A stretch of DNA of 11,704 nucleotides. It comes from an uncultured Syntrophobacterales bacterium (lineage in GTDB: Bacteria; Desulfobacterota; Syntrophia; Syntrophales; UBA5619). Where the stretch lies: assembly GCA_903903205.1 (NCBI GenBank), contig CAIUXU010000120.1, positions 1-11,704 of the forward strand. The letters are read 5' to 3'. Below the pieces are notes generated by a model. It saw only the letters and a list, made by a program, of their open reading frames with translations, was not told where the DNA came from and did no database searches. The position numbers and the translations under genes were made by a program. Shown here one piece after another: positions 1 through 6,690 of this stretch. The first letter of the stretch is position 1. Every line of letters starts with the position of its first letter.

Positions 1-1019
1 AATATATCGTAATTGCTGAGAAATACGTTAGACATATCCGAGTTAGACAACTCACATTTAGAATTTTCTATTGCTTGAAACAGCATGTATCCGTAATTAT
101 CCTTAATTAAATTTTCCAAATTCTGTATAAGGTATTTATCATCGTTATCAGTTAGATATTTATAATTACTTATACTGTACAATGTATTCTTCGATCGTAA
201 CAGCGGAATTAAATTCCAGTGTTTCAATTTGTTCGTAATGTCTGATGGCAATGATGAAAAATTATTGCTCATCAATGATTTTGCTTTTACGTCTTTCCCA
301 TAATATTTACAGATTTTTTCCCACATTATATCTGAATCAAAAAGATCACCTCCAATATAGACACCATCGCTTGCAAGAATATCTTCTGAGCGATCGGGTT
401 TGATCTGATATTTTTTGCTGGCTCTTAATATTGTAAAATCTGATGTCCCTGCACCAAAATCTCCAACCAACACATTCTTTTCTTCACCATATCCAAGATT
501 GTTTTCAAATGACAGCGCTGCAGCGACAGGCTCTAACTGAAATATGATTTCTTTGAAACCAGCCAATTGAGCCGCTTTATAAAGCCTCTTTTCGGCGAGT
601 TTATCTTTCTCAGGATCTTCGGAAAATGAAACAGGTCTTCCGAGGACTACACTGGTAACATCACGGTTTAAGATTTCCTCGCCACGCTTTTTTATCGTTC
701 TAAGGATAAAGCCGATTAATTCCTCCAATTCATAATATTTATTGAATATTTCTGTCTTGTCAAACGTCTGATCCGGTAAAAATGATTTGATAGACTGCAT
801 ATACCGTCCGGCCGCTTCCGTTTCAATATACTTTCTTACCGCGTCAAACCCGACATAAGACCTCGTTTCTTTATTTTCCCTTAAAAAATAAAGTACAGAT
901 TTTAATGACATCTTAACTGGATTGTCTCTGTCAATATCAAGCAATTCAGCATTTCCATCTACACACGCGGCTAATGATGAATTTGATGTGCCAAAATCCA
1001 AACCAAATGCTACGGACAT
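1..1019 (-). CDS. Hsp70-family protein, YegD-like (partial, C-terminus outside window)
   Basis: The minus strand is open from an ATG at 1019-1017 to the window edge: 339 codons, checked triplet by triplet with no stop. The N-terminus carries the actin/Hsp70 ATPase phosphate-1 motif GLDFGTSNSS (residues 6-15). Residues 185-192 read VGDFGAGT, the phosphate-2 motif, with Asp187. Between them are VGRPVSF and QLEPVAAAL, and after them an IGGDLFD stretch, all typical of the YegD-type branch of Hsp70s rather than of DnaK. The middle glycine of phosphate-2 is alanine (A190). The substrate-binding part lies beyond the window. The start is supported by AGAGG at 1032-1028, 8 nt upstream. Base composition is far more AT-rich than the genes to the right, suggesting a different origin. 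Client proteins are unknown; an ATP-dependent chaperone-like role is inferred from family only. Confidence 0.85.
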   Translation of the reverse strand, partial: MSVAFGLDFGTSNSSLAACVDGNAELLDIDRDNPVKMSLKSVLYFLRENKETRSYVGFDAVRKYIETEAAGRYMQSIKSFLPDQTFDKTEIFNKYYELEELIGFILRTIKKRGEEILNRDVTSVVLGRPVSFSEDPEKDKLAEKRLYKAAQLAGFKEIIFQLEPVAAALSFENNLGYGEEKNVLVGDFGAGTSDFTILRASKKYQIKPDRSEDILASDGVYIGGDLFDSDIMWEKICKYYGKDVKAKSLMSNNFSSLPSDITNKLKHWNLIPLLRSKNTLYSISNYKYLTDNDDKYLIQNLENLIKDNYGYMLFQAIENSKCELSNSDMSNVFLSNYDI

Positions 1020-1022
1020 TTC

Positions 1023-1106
1023 TTATCCCTCTGGCAAATTTACGGTCGCTACAGAGCGACTCCATTTTTCCATATACGTTTTCAGTGTTTCACCATCACG
1101 CGTCAA
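1023..1106 (-). other. possible 27-codon ORF or gene remnant just upstream of the Hsp70 gene
   Basis: A TTG at 1106-1104 opens a frame that ends at TAA 1025-1023, only 3 nt before the Hsp70 ATG and in the same frame. The conceptual peptide ends in SVATVNLPEG and contains DGETLKTYMEKW; I do not recognise it. A GGAGG lies at 1124-1120, 13 nt from the TTG, longer than ideal. Reading further upstream in this frame there is a TAA at 1115-1113, then about 36 more open codons back to a TGA. It could be a small translated leader, the end of a decayed upstream gene, or chance in AT-rich DNA. No function is proposed. Confidence 0.2.
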
Positions 1107-1301
1107 GTGTTTTTATCTTCCTCCGCCTAGACTGCAAGTAGTATGCCAATGCAAATCATTATTGAACGATTGAATAAGAGAACCTTTCCTTTCGGGCGTG
1201 TTATTCACTTTAGAACATATTTTAACTTCAATAGCCCCTCACCTCATAAGTGTCTCCACTCTCCCATATATTAACCTTACTGCCTATTTAACAACCAGAT
1301 C

Positions 1302-1321
1302 TCTCTGTGGCAGTACAGAGA
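1302..1321 (-). terminator. small hairpin 32 nt downstream of xylH; weak terminator candidate
   Basis: Seven base pairs (1302-1308 with 1315-1321; TCTCTGT with ACAGAGA) enclose a six-base loop. It lies 32 nt beyond the xylH stop on the minus strand, where an operon terminator would be expected. No run of T follows on that strand, so intrinsic termination is doubtful. Confidence 0.25.
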
Positions 1322-1353
1322 AACAGGGGCGCAATCGGATACTGGTAACCGGA

Positions 1354-2535
1354 TTATTTTTTCCGTGTGGCGATGTCCACCCATACGGCCAACAGGAGGA
1401 TCAGCCCTTTTATGATGTATTGGTAGGTAATGTCGATGTTCATCAGGCTCATGCCGTTGTCGAGGCTGGACATGATGAGGGCGCCGATGATCGCCCCGAT
1501 GATCGTTCCTTCGCCGCCCATGAGGCTTGTGCCGCCGATGACGCAAGCGGCAATGGCGTCGAGTTCCATGTTGCTGCCGGCCGAGGTTGTCGCTGCATTC
1601 AGGCGCGCCGTCATGACAATACCCGCCGTGGCGACGAGGAGGCCAAAAAGCATGAAGAGGCGCATGAGGTTCTTTTCGATGCCAATTCCCGAGAGTCTCG
1701 CAGCATCGGCATTGCCACCGATGGCATAAAGACGGCGGCCGAAAACGGTGTTTTGGGAAATGAAGCTGAAGATGAGAACGACGGCAAACAGCAGCAGAAC
1801 TGCGTAGGGGATTCCCTCATTCATGATCATGATCAGGAAAATTCCTCCCAATGCAGCGGAAAGAGATGCGATCTTCAGGACCGCCCATCCCGGTTTGGAG
1901 ACGGCAAACCCGTATTTCACCCGCCTCGCCCGCTTCCTGACGGCGAACCCCACATACGCCGCGACACACAGAACGGCAAAGACTGCACTGGGAAAGGGGG
2001 CGACATAGTTCGTGCCGATCATCTTCAAACTCTCCGACAGGGGGCTTAGCGTTGCCCCTCCCGTGACGCCGAGAATGGCCCCGCGAAAAGCCATCATGCT
2101 CGCGAGGGTCACGATGAAGGCCGGCACCTTGCTATAGGCCACCCAGAATCCGTGCCAGGCCCCGATGGCAAGCCCCGTGGCCAAAGATGCGGCGACGGCG
2201 GAAGCGGCGTTCCAGCCATAGCGAACCTGGAGAACCGCGGCCACGGCGCCGGCAAATCCGGCCACCGATCCCACGGAAAGATCAATATTCCCCGTCACCA
2301 TGATGAGGGTCATCCCTGATGCGACGATAGCAATCGTTACCGTCTGCAGGAAGAGGTTGGAGAGGTTCCTCGGGTCAATAAACAGGTTGTTCGTCAGGAA
2401 GGTAAAGATAATCCAGATGGCAGCCAAGGCGCCGATCATGGTGTATTGTCTTGTATTATTCCTTATTGATTCCTTCAGGTTAAGGTGTTTTTCTTCCACG
2501 CGGTCCGTTCCCCCTTTTCCAGTCTGCCTGTTCAA
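1354..2535 (-). CDS. xylH: sugar ABC transporter permease, XylH family
   Basis: Inner-membrane permease of a CUT2-type monosaccharide importer. The 393 residues equal the length of E. coli XylH, and similarity as I recall that protein runs end to end. Hydrophobic segments recur from about residue 32 to 388. Family landmarks include IDLSVGS (84-90), AWHGFWVAYSKVPAFIVTL (126-144), the cytoplasmic loop FGRRLYAIGGNADAARLSGI (265-284), DAIAACVIGGTSLMGGEGT (326-344) and SLDNGMS (357-363). The ORF begins with TTG at 2535-2533, overlapping the xylG TGA. An in-frame GTG at 2499-2497 (residue 13) has a better Shine-Dalgarno, AAGGGGG, about 10 nt upstream, so the true protein may be 12 residues shorter. 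It is last in the xylFGH operon. Substrate is xylose by family, but the closely related GguB-type permeases serve other sugars. Confidence 0.9.
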   Translation of the reverse strand: MNRQTGKGGTDRVEEKHLNLKESIRNNTRQYTMIGALAAIWIIFTFLTNNLFIDPRNLSNLFLQTVTIAIVASGMTLIMVTGNIDLSVGSVAGFAGAVAAVLQVRYGWNAASAVAASLATGLAIGAWHGFWVAYSKVPAFIVTLASMMAFRGAILGVTGGATLSPLSESLKMIGTNYVAPFPSAVFAVLCVAAYVGFAVRKRARRVKYGFAVSKPGWAVLKIASLSAALGGIFLIMIMNEGIPYAVLLLFAVVLIFSFISQNTVFGRRLYAIGGNADAARLSGIGIEKNLMRLFMLFGLLVATAGIVMTARLNAATTSAGSNMELDAIAACVIGGTSLMGGEGTIIGAIIGALIMSSLDNGMSLMNIDITYQYIIKGLILLLAVWVDIATRKK

Positions 2536-4046
2536 TTCCGGTTGCCTGTTGCCAGGTGCATAATCGCTTCCTGCGTGGCCCCCCGCCCGTTTACCTCACC
2601 GGCGACCGTTCCTTCGTGCATGACCAGGATTCGGTCACACAGACCGATGAGCTCTGCCAGTTCCGATGAGACAATGATGATGCCGACGCCACGTTTCGCC
2701 AATTCGTTAATGATGCGGCAGATCTCGTATTTTGCACCGACGTCTATCCCCCGTGTCGGTTCGTCCAAAATGAACACGGCCGGCTCCGTCATGAGCCACT
2801 TGGCCAGAACAATCTTCTGCTGATTGCCGCCGCTCAGGTTCATGACCACCTGCTCGACGGAAGGCGTCTTGATCTTCAGATCGGCGGCGTATTGCTCTGC
2901 ATACCGAACCTCCTTGTTGGCATCGAGGACTCCCCGCCGGGATATCTTCTCGAGACTGGCCAGGGAGATGTTGTTTTTGACATCCTGGATCAGAACGAGG
3001 CCGAAACGCTTCCGGTCTTCGGAAACCAGGCTGATCCCGGCGCGGATGGCGTCTTCGGGGTTAACCAGCGATAGATCCTTCCCGCGCAGGAGGACCCGTC
3101 CGCTTGTCCTGATTCCCCATGCCCCGAAGAGGCTCATGACCAGCTCCGTCCGTCCGGCGCCCACCAGGCCGGCAATGCCCATGATTTCACCCGCCCGGAG
3201 TGAAAAGGAGACCTGCGATACATGGCGACGGGTCGCCTCGTCATAGACCGACCAGTCCTGAACTTCGAGGATCACCTCGCCCACGGTTCGCTCTTCCCCG
3301 TCATCCCCGTGGCTCAGCTCCCGACCGACCATGTGGGCGATGAGGTCAGCCTCTGTAATACCTGCATTGTCGAGGGTGCAGACGGTTTTTCCGTCACGAA
3401 GGACGGTCAGGCGGTCGGCGATGCTCAACACCTCCTTGAGACGGTGGGAAATGTAGATGCAGGTAACGCCCTTTTCCCTGAGACTCTTGAGAATGCCAAG
3501 AAGTTTTCCCGATTCTTGTTCGGACAGGGCAGCCGTCGGCTCATCGAGAATCAGAATATCCGCCTCTTTCAGGAGGGCTTTGGCAATTTCAACCAGTTGC
3601 TGTTCTCCGACGCCGAGATAACGGACGATCTGGTCGGGGCTGACGGAGAGGTTGACCCTTTGCAGCGCCTCCCGCGCCTTCATGAAGGCCTTTTCATGCC
3701 GGATCACGCCCCACTTATGGATCTCGTTGCCGAGGAAGATATTCTCCATCACATCGAGCTCCCGGACAAGTGAGAGCTCCTGATGAATGATCGCGATTCC
3801 GCTCCTCTCGCTCTCTTTGATATTTTTGAAGCGACAAAGGGAATTGCCGAGCCGGATCTCGCCGTCATAAGTCCCGACGGGATAGAGCCCGCTCAGGATC
3901 TTCATGAGGGTGGACTTGCCGGCGCCATTTTCTCCCACGAGGGCGTGGATCTCCCCCTTCCGGATCTGGATGTTGACACCGTCAAGAGCCCTGACACCCG
4001 GAAACTCCTTGACGATGTTCTTCATTTCCAATGCGTATTCAGTCAC
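2532..4046 (-). CDS. xylG: sugar ABC transporter ATP-binding protein, XylG family (two fused ATPase domains)
   Basis: Cytoplasmic ATPase that powers sugar import together with XylH. Its 504 residues carry two nucleotide-binding domains, as in XylG, RbsA and MglA. Domain 1: Walker A GENGAGKST (38-46), Q-loop region IIHQE (86-90), signature LGVGEQQ (144-150), Walker B ILILDEP (164-170), switch His201. Domain 2: a degenerate Walker A GLVGAGRTE (293-301) with Arg in place of Lys, signature LSGGNQQ (404-410), Walker B VFILDEP (424-430). The degenerate second site is normal for this family. Start is GTG at 4046-4044, six bases after the xylF stop, with purine-rich AAAGGTAGAGG upstream. An in-frame ATG at codon 8 is the alternative. 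The stop overlaps the possible TTG start of xylH, indicating translational coupling. It appears intact although xylF upstream is interrupted, so polarity could reduce its expression. Confidence 0.93.
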   Translation of the reverse strand: MTEYALEMKNIVKEFPGVRALDGVNIQIRKGEIHALVGENGAGKSTLMKILSGLYPVGTYDGEIRLGNSLCRFKNIKESERSGIAIIHQELSLVRELDVMENIFLGNEIHKWGVIRHEKAFMKAREALQRVNLSVSPDQIVRYLGVGEQQLVEIAKALLKEADILILDEPTAALSEQESGKLLGILKSLREKGVTCIYISHRLKEVLSIADRLTVLRDGKTVCTLDNAGITEADLIAHMVGRELSHGDDGEERTVGEVILEVQDWSVYDEATRRHVSQVSFSLRAGEIMGIAGLVGAGRTELVMSLFGAWGIRTSGRVLLRGKDLSLVNPEDAIRAGISLVSEDRKRFGLVLIQDVKNNISLASLEKISRRGVLDANKEVRYAEQYAADLKIKTPSVEQVVMNLSGGNQQKIVLAKWLMTEPAVFILDEPTRGIDVGAKYEICRIINELAKRGVGIIIVSSELAELIGLCDRILVMHEGTVAGEVNGRGATQEAIMHLATGNRN

Positions 4047-4052
4047 CAGCCT

Positions 4053-5105
4053 CTACCTTTTTACCGATGTTCTCTTCTGTTGATAAACTTCGTCCCTGTT
4101 CAGATAGCCGCTTTCAATCAGTACCTGGTCGATGTTGCTCCTGTCCACCGCGACAGGGGTCAGGAGGAGTGCGGGAATGTCGGATTTCCCGTTGAAGACC
4201 TTGCCATTGATCGCAGGGGACTTGCCTTCCGCCAGAAGGATAGCAACCTCGATGGCCTTCTTCGCCAGCTCACGCGTATCTTTGAAAACGGTCATGGTCT
4301 GGGTGCCCTCGACGATCCGCTTGGCTGCGGCCATTTCCGCATCCTGGCCCGTCACGGGGATCTTGCCGGCCAATTTCTGCTGGGCAAGCGCCTGGATGAC
4401 ACCGCCCGCCGTCCCGTCATTCGGCGCCAAAACACCATCAATATTGTTGCTGTTCGCCGTCAGGGCATTCTCCATGAGCTTCATGGCCTCTGCCGGCTGC
4501 CAGTCCTTAACCGCCTGGTCCATGACGATTTTGATCTCCTTGCGGTCAACGAAAGGCTGGATCATCTTCATGGCCCCCCCGCGAAACATCTTGGAGTTGT
4601 TATCCGTAGGGGCGCCGGAGAGGACAACATATGTTCCTTTCGGTACCTTGCTGGTCAGATAGCGCCCCTGGATCTCCCCCACCTTCTCGTTATCAAAGGT
4701 AATTTAGAGATCCACATCGGCATTGGTGACGAGGCGATCGAAGGAGATGACCTTCACGCCGACCCTGTGAGCCTTTTCCACGATGACAGAGGCTGCAGCA
4801 GCGTCATGGGGGGCCAGGATGAGCACATCGATGTTCTGGGCGAGGAGGTTCTCGCACTGGGCAAGCTGGCGCGCCGAATCATTGTCGGAAATCTGGAGGC
4901 GCATGTCAACGTGCTGGGCCTTTGCCTCGTCCTGCATCCGCTGGACATTGCGCACCCACCCTTCCTCACGCTGCGTTGGGATGGAAACGCCGACGATGGT
5001 CTTGCCATCGCTCCTCCGGTCCTGTTCGCAGGCAGACAAAAAGAGAGCAGCCGTGGCGGAAATTACGACAAGAATGATCCAGAATCGGAACGGTATGATC
5101 TTCAT
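4053..5105 (-). pseudogene. xylF: xylF, sugar-binding lipoprotein, interrupted by an in-frame TAA at codon 134
   Basis: Conceptual 350-codon gene (E. coli XylF has 330 residues) for the binding protein that delivers xylose or a related sugar to XylGH. Starting at ATG 5105-5103, residues 1-26 form a signal peptide with lipobox LSAC and Cys26, so the protein should be a lipoprotein. ATG was preferred to a TTG eight codons upstream because it gives a normal signal peptide; neither has a strong Shine-Dalgarno. Both halves match XylF in one frame: before the break VISFDRLVTNADVDL, after it ITFDNEKVGEIQ, then SGAPTDNN and ENALTANSNNIDGV. Codon 134 is TAA (4706-4704), where E. coli XylF has Tyr in DADIDFYISFDNEKVG. 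A single base change from TAT or TAC explains it. A GTG at 4682-4680 could restart translation, but would give only the C-terminal 209 residues without a signal. True mutation or sequence error cannot be told apart here. Confidence 0.88.
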
Positions 5106-5176
5106 TAGGCTAGATCCATAAGATCTCAAAGGAAAAAAAGACCATCAGATGCGGGACAAAACGGTTAATGAAGGCA

Positions 5177-5207
5177 AGAGGTCACAACTCTGAAAGCTGC
5201 AACCTCT
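5177..5207 (-). terminator. 12-bp stem-loop 10 nt downstream of tRNA-Lys; possible terminator or processing hairpin
   Basis: On the minus strand AGAGGTTGCAGC pairs with GTTGTGACCTCT over 12 positions, including three G-T pairs, around a 7-nt loop. The arms are 5196-5207 and 5177-5188. It begins 10 nt after the tRNA CCA and lies upstream of xylF. No T-run follows (TGCCTTCATT), so it is not a classic intrinsic terminator. It could end the tRNA transcript, mark its 3' processing, or act in the xylF leader. Confidence 0.35.
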
Positions 5208-5217
5208 CGATTTTACT

Positions 5218-5293
5218 TGGTGGGTCGTGCGGGAATCGGACCCGCGACCAACGGATTAAAAGTCCGCTGCTCTACCAGCTGAGCTAACGACCC
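5218..5293 (-). tRNA. tRNA-Lys (anticodon TTT), CCA encoded
   Basis: The cloverleaf is complete. Acceptor GGGTCGT pairs with ACGACCC over 7 bp, discriminator A is followed by encoded CCA (5220-5218). The D stem is GCTC/GAGC, the anticodon loop is CTTTTAA with TTT at 5260-5258, and the T arm is GCGGG-TTCGATT-CCCGC. It reads AAA and AAG lysine codons. It lies between purA and xylF on the same strand, with a promoter-like sequence just upstream and a stem-loop just downstream, so it is probably a separate transcription unit. Confidence 0.97.
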
Positions 5294-5311
5294 CAGAATT
5301 CGAATCCGGGC

Positions 5312-5341
5312 TTCTTAACAGGAACGGACTTTTCTTGTCAA
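5312..5341 (-). promoter_or_regulatory. probable sigma70 promoter of tRNA-Lys
   Basis: On the minus strand a perfect -35 TTGACA (5341-5336) is followed after 17-18 nt by TTAAGA/TAAGAA (5318-5312), preceded by TG as in an extended -10. Initiation would fall about 10-15 nt before the tRNA 5' end at 5293, the expected arrangement. The -10 match is only partial. Confidence 0.5.
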
Positions 5342-5372
5342 GCACTAATATGAATCTCCGAGCCCTTCCCCG

Positions 5373-6671
5373 TCAATCCGCAAAGGGATCGGCGAGATTG
5401 ATGGTTTCATCTCGATCCGGCCCCACGGAGACGAGGACCAGTCGGACACCGGCCAAGGTCTCCAGCCGCTCGATATAGCGCCGGGTGTTCCGGGGAAGCT
5501 CTTCGACCCGTTTCGCCCTCCGGATATCCTCCGTCCAGCCGTCCAGCTCCTCGTACACGGGAACGCAGCGGGCCATGACGCGCAGGTTTGCGGGAACAGA
5601 TTCCGTGAATTCCTCTTTCTCCGTCCGGTAGCCGATGCAGATCTTCAGCTTTTCAATCCCTGTGAGGACGTCAAGTTTGGTAAGCGCGATTCCGGTAATC
5701 CCGGAAACTCGTACGGCATGGCGGACCAGAACCATGTCGAGCCAGCCGCAGCGCCGTTTCCGGCCCGTGGTCGCCCCAAACTCCTGACCGACCTGTTGGA
5801 GCCTGGCTCCCGTTTCATCAGTAAGTTCGGTCAGGAAAGGACCTTCCCCTACCCTTGTTGTGTAGGCCTTGCAGATGCCGACCACCGACTGAACGGCGAG
5901 CGGTCCCACACCGGTTCCGCAGGCGGCGTTCCCGGAAACGGTATTCGAGGAGGTCACGTAGGGGAAGGTTCCGTGGTCGATGTCGAGGTGAGATCCCTGG
6001 GCGCCCTCGAAGAGGATCTTCTTCCCTTTTATGATCTCCTTCTGCAAGATCAGGGAGCAGTCGGCGGCGTAAGGTCGGATGCGGTCGGCATAGACCCGGT
6101 ACTCTTCCCGGATCGCTGCGCCGTCGATCGGCTCTTCCCCGAAAAGTTTTGTGAGATAGAAGTTCTTCTCCTCTACGTTCCGTTCCAGCTTTTCCAGGAA
6201 GATCTTTTCGTCCAGGAGATCGCAGACACGGATGCCGACTCGCGCGATCTTGTCCTCGTAGGCCGGTCCGATACCCCGGCCGGTCGTGCCGATCTTCTTG
6301 CCGACGCCGTGCGATTCCCGTGCAACGTCGATCCGCCTGTGGTAGGGCATGATGATGTGCGCCCTTTCGCTGAGGAAGAGCGGGGTATTCTCGGGGAGAA
6401 GGCCGCGCTCCCGAAGGCTGTCCAGCTCTTCGATCAGGACCTGCGGGTCCACGACGACGCCGTTTCCGATCATGCAGATCTTGCCGGCGTGCAGGATGCC
6501 GGAGGGGATGAGGTGCAGAATGGTCTGTTTGCCCCCGACAACCAGGGTATGACCTGCATTGTTGCCCCCCTGGAACCGGACGATCACATCGGCATGTTCC
6601 GCATAAATATCGACTACTTTTCCTTTTCCCTCGTCACCCCACTGGGTGCCGACAACAACCACGTTTGCCAT
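5373..6671 (-). CDS. purA: adenylosuccinate synthetase
   Basis: PurA joins IMP and aspartate, using GTP, to make adenylosuccinate, the first committed step to AMP; it acts in the cytoplasm as a dimer. The 432 residues match the usual length. Motifs in order: QWGDEGKGK (10-18) with catalytic Asp13, GGNNAGHT (35-42) with catalytic His41, GTTGRGIGPAYEDK (128-141), FEGAQGSHLDIDHGTFPYVT (221-240), TTRVGEGPF (271-279), TTGRKRRCGWLD (301-312) and the base-recognition motif TKLD (331-334). ATG at 6671-6669 follows a GGAG 8 nt upstream. It starts 19 nt after the serA stop, so it is most likely the last gene of a serC-serA-purA operon. No clear terminator was seen between its stop and the tRNA promoter. 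Confidence 0.97.
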   Translation of the reverse strand: MANVVVVGTQWGDEGKGKVVDIYAEHADVIVRFQGGNNAGHTLVVGGKQTILHLIPSGILHAGKICMIGNGVVVDPQVLIEELDSLRERGLLPENTPLFLSERAHIIMPYHRRIDVARESHGVGKKIGTTGRGIGPAYEDKIARVGIRVCDLLDEKIFLEKLERNVEEKNFYLTKLFGEEPIDGAAIREEYRVYADRIRPYAADCSLILQKEIIKGKKILFEGAQGSHLDIDHGTFPYVTSSNTVSGNAACGTGVGPLAVQSVVGICKAYTTRVGEGPFLTELTDETGARLQQVGQEFGATTGRKRRCGWLDMVLVRHAVRVSGITGIALTKLDVLTGIEKLKICIGYRTEKEEFTESVPANLRVMARCVPVYEELDGWTEDIRRAKRVEELPRNTRRYIERLETLAGVRLVLVSVGPDRDETINLADPFAD

Positions 6672-6690
6672 ATTGATTCTCCAAAAATGT

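Larger units (their letters stand above)
1020..1353. other. 334-bp intergenic region between xylH and the Hsp70 gene, with composition change
   Basis: No convincing gene lies here. It contains the ribosome binding site and possible short frame of the Hsp70 gene (right to left, minus strand) and the 3' flank of xylH. Composition changes from AT-rich to GC-rich close to the xylH stop codon. On the minus strand, TTGTTA and TATATG spaced 18 nt (within about 1267-1296) could be a weak promoter for the Hsp70 gene, but the match is poor and I do not annotate it separately. No tRNA, transposase fragment or clear terminal repeat was seen. Confidence 0.6.

Noticed and set aside
922..1173. 83-codon plus-strand ORF
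   Set aside because: It overlaps the Hsp70 N-terminus on the opposite strand, has no family resemblance and no good ribosome site.
1198..2049. 283-codon plus-strand ORF antisense to xylH
   Set aside because: Composition is rich in His, Asp and Gly as expected of an antisense shadow of a GC-rich gene; xylH is certain.
4704..4706. TAA recoded as an amino acid in this organism
   Set aside because: TAA serves as the normal terminator of xylH, serA and groES in this same window, so reassignment is not tenable.
3783..5108. 441-codon plus-strand ORF spanning xylG and xylF
   Set aside because: Although long and open across the xylF stop, it is the complement of recognised genes and resembles no family; high GC at third codon positions produces such frames.
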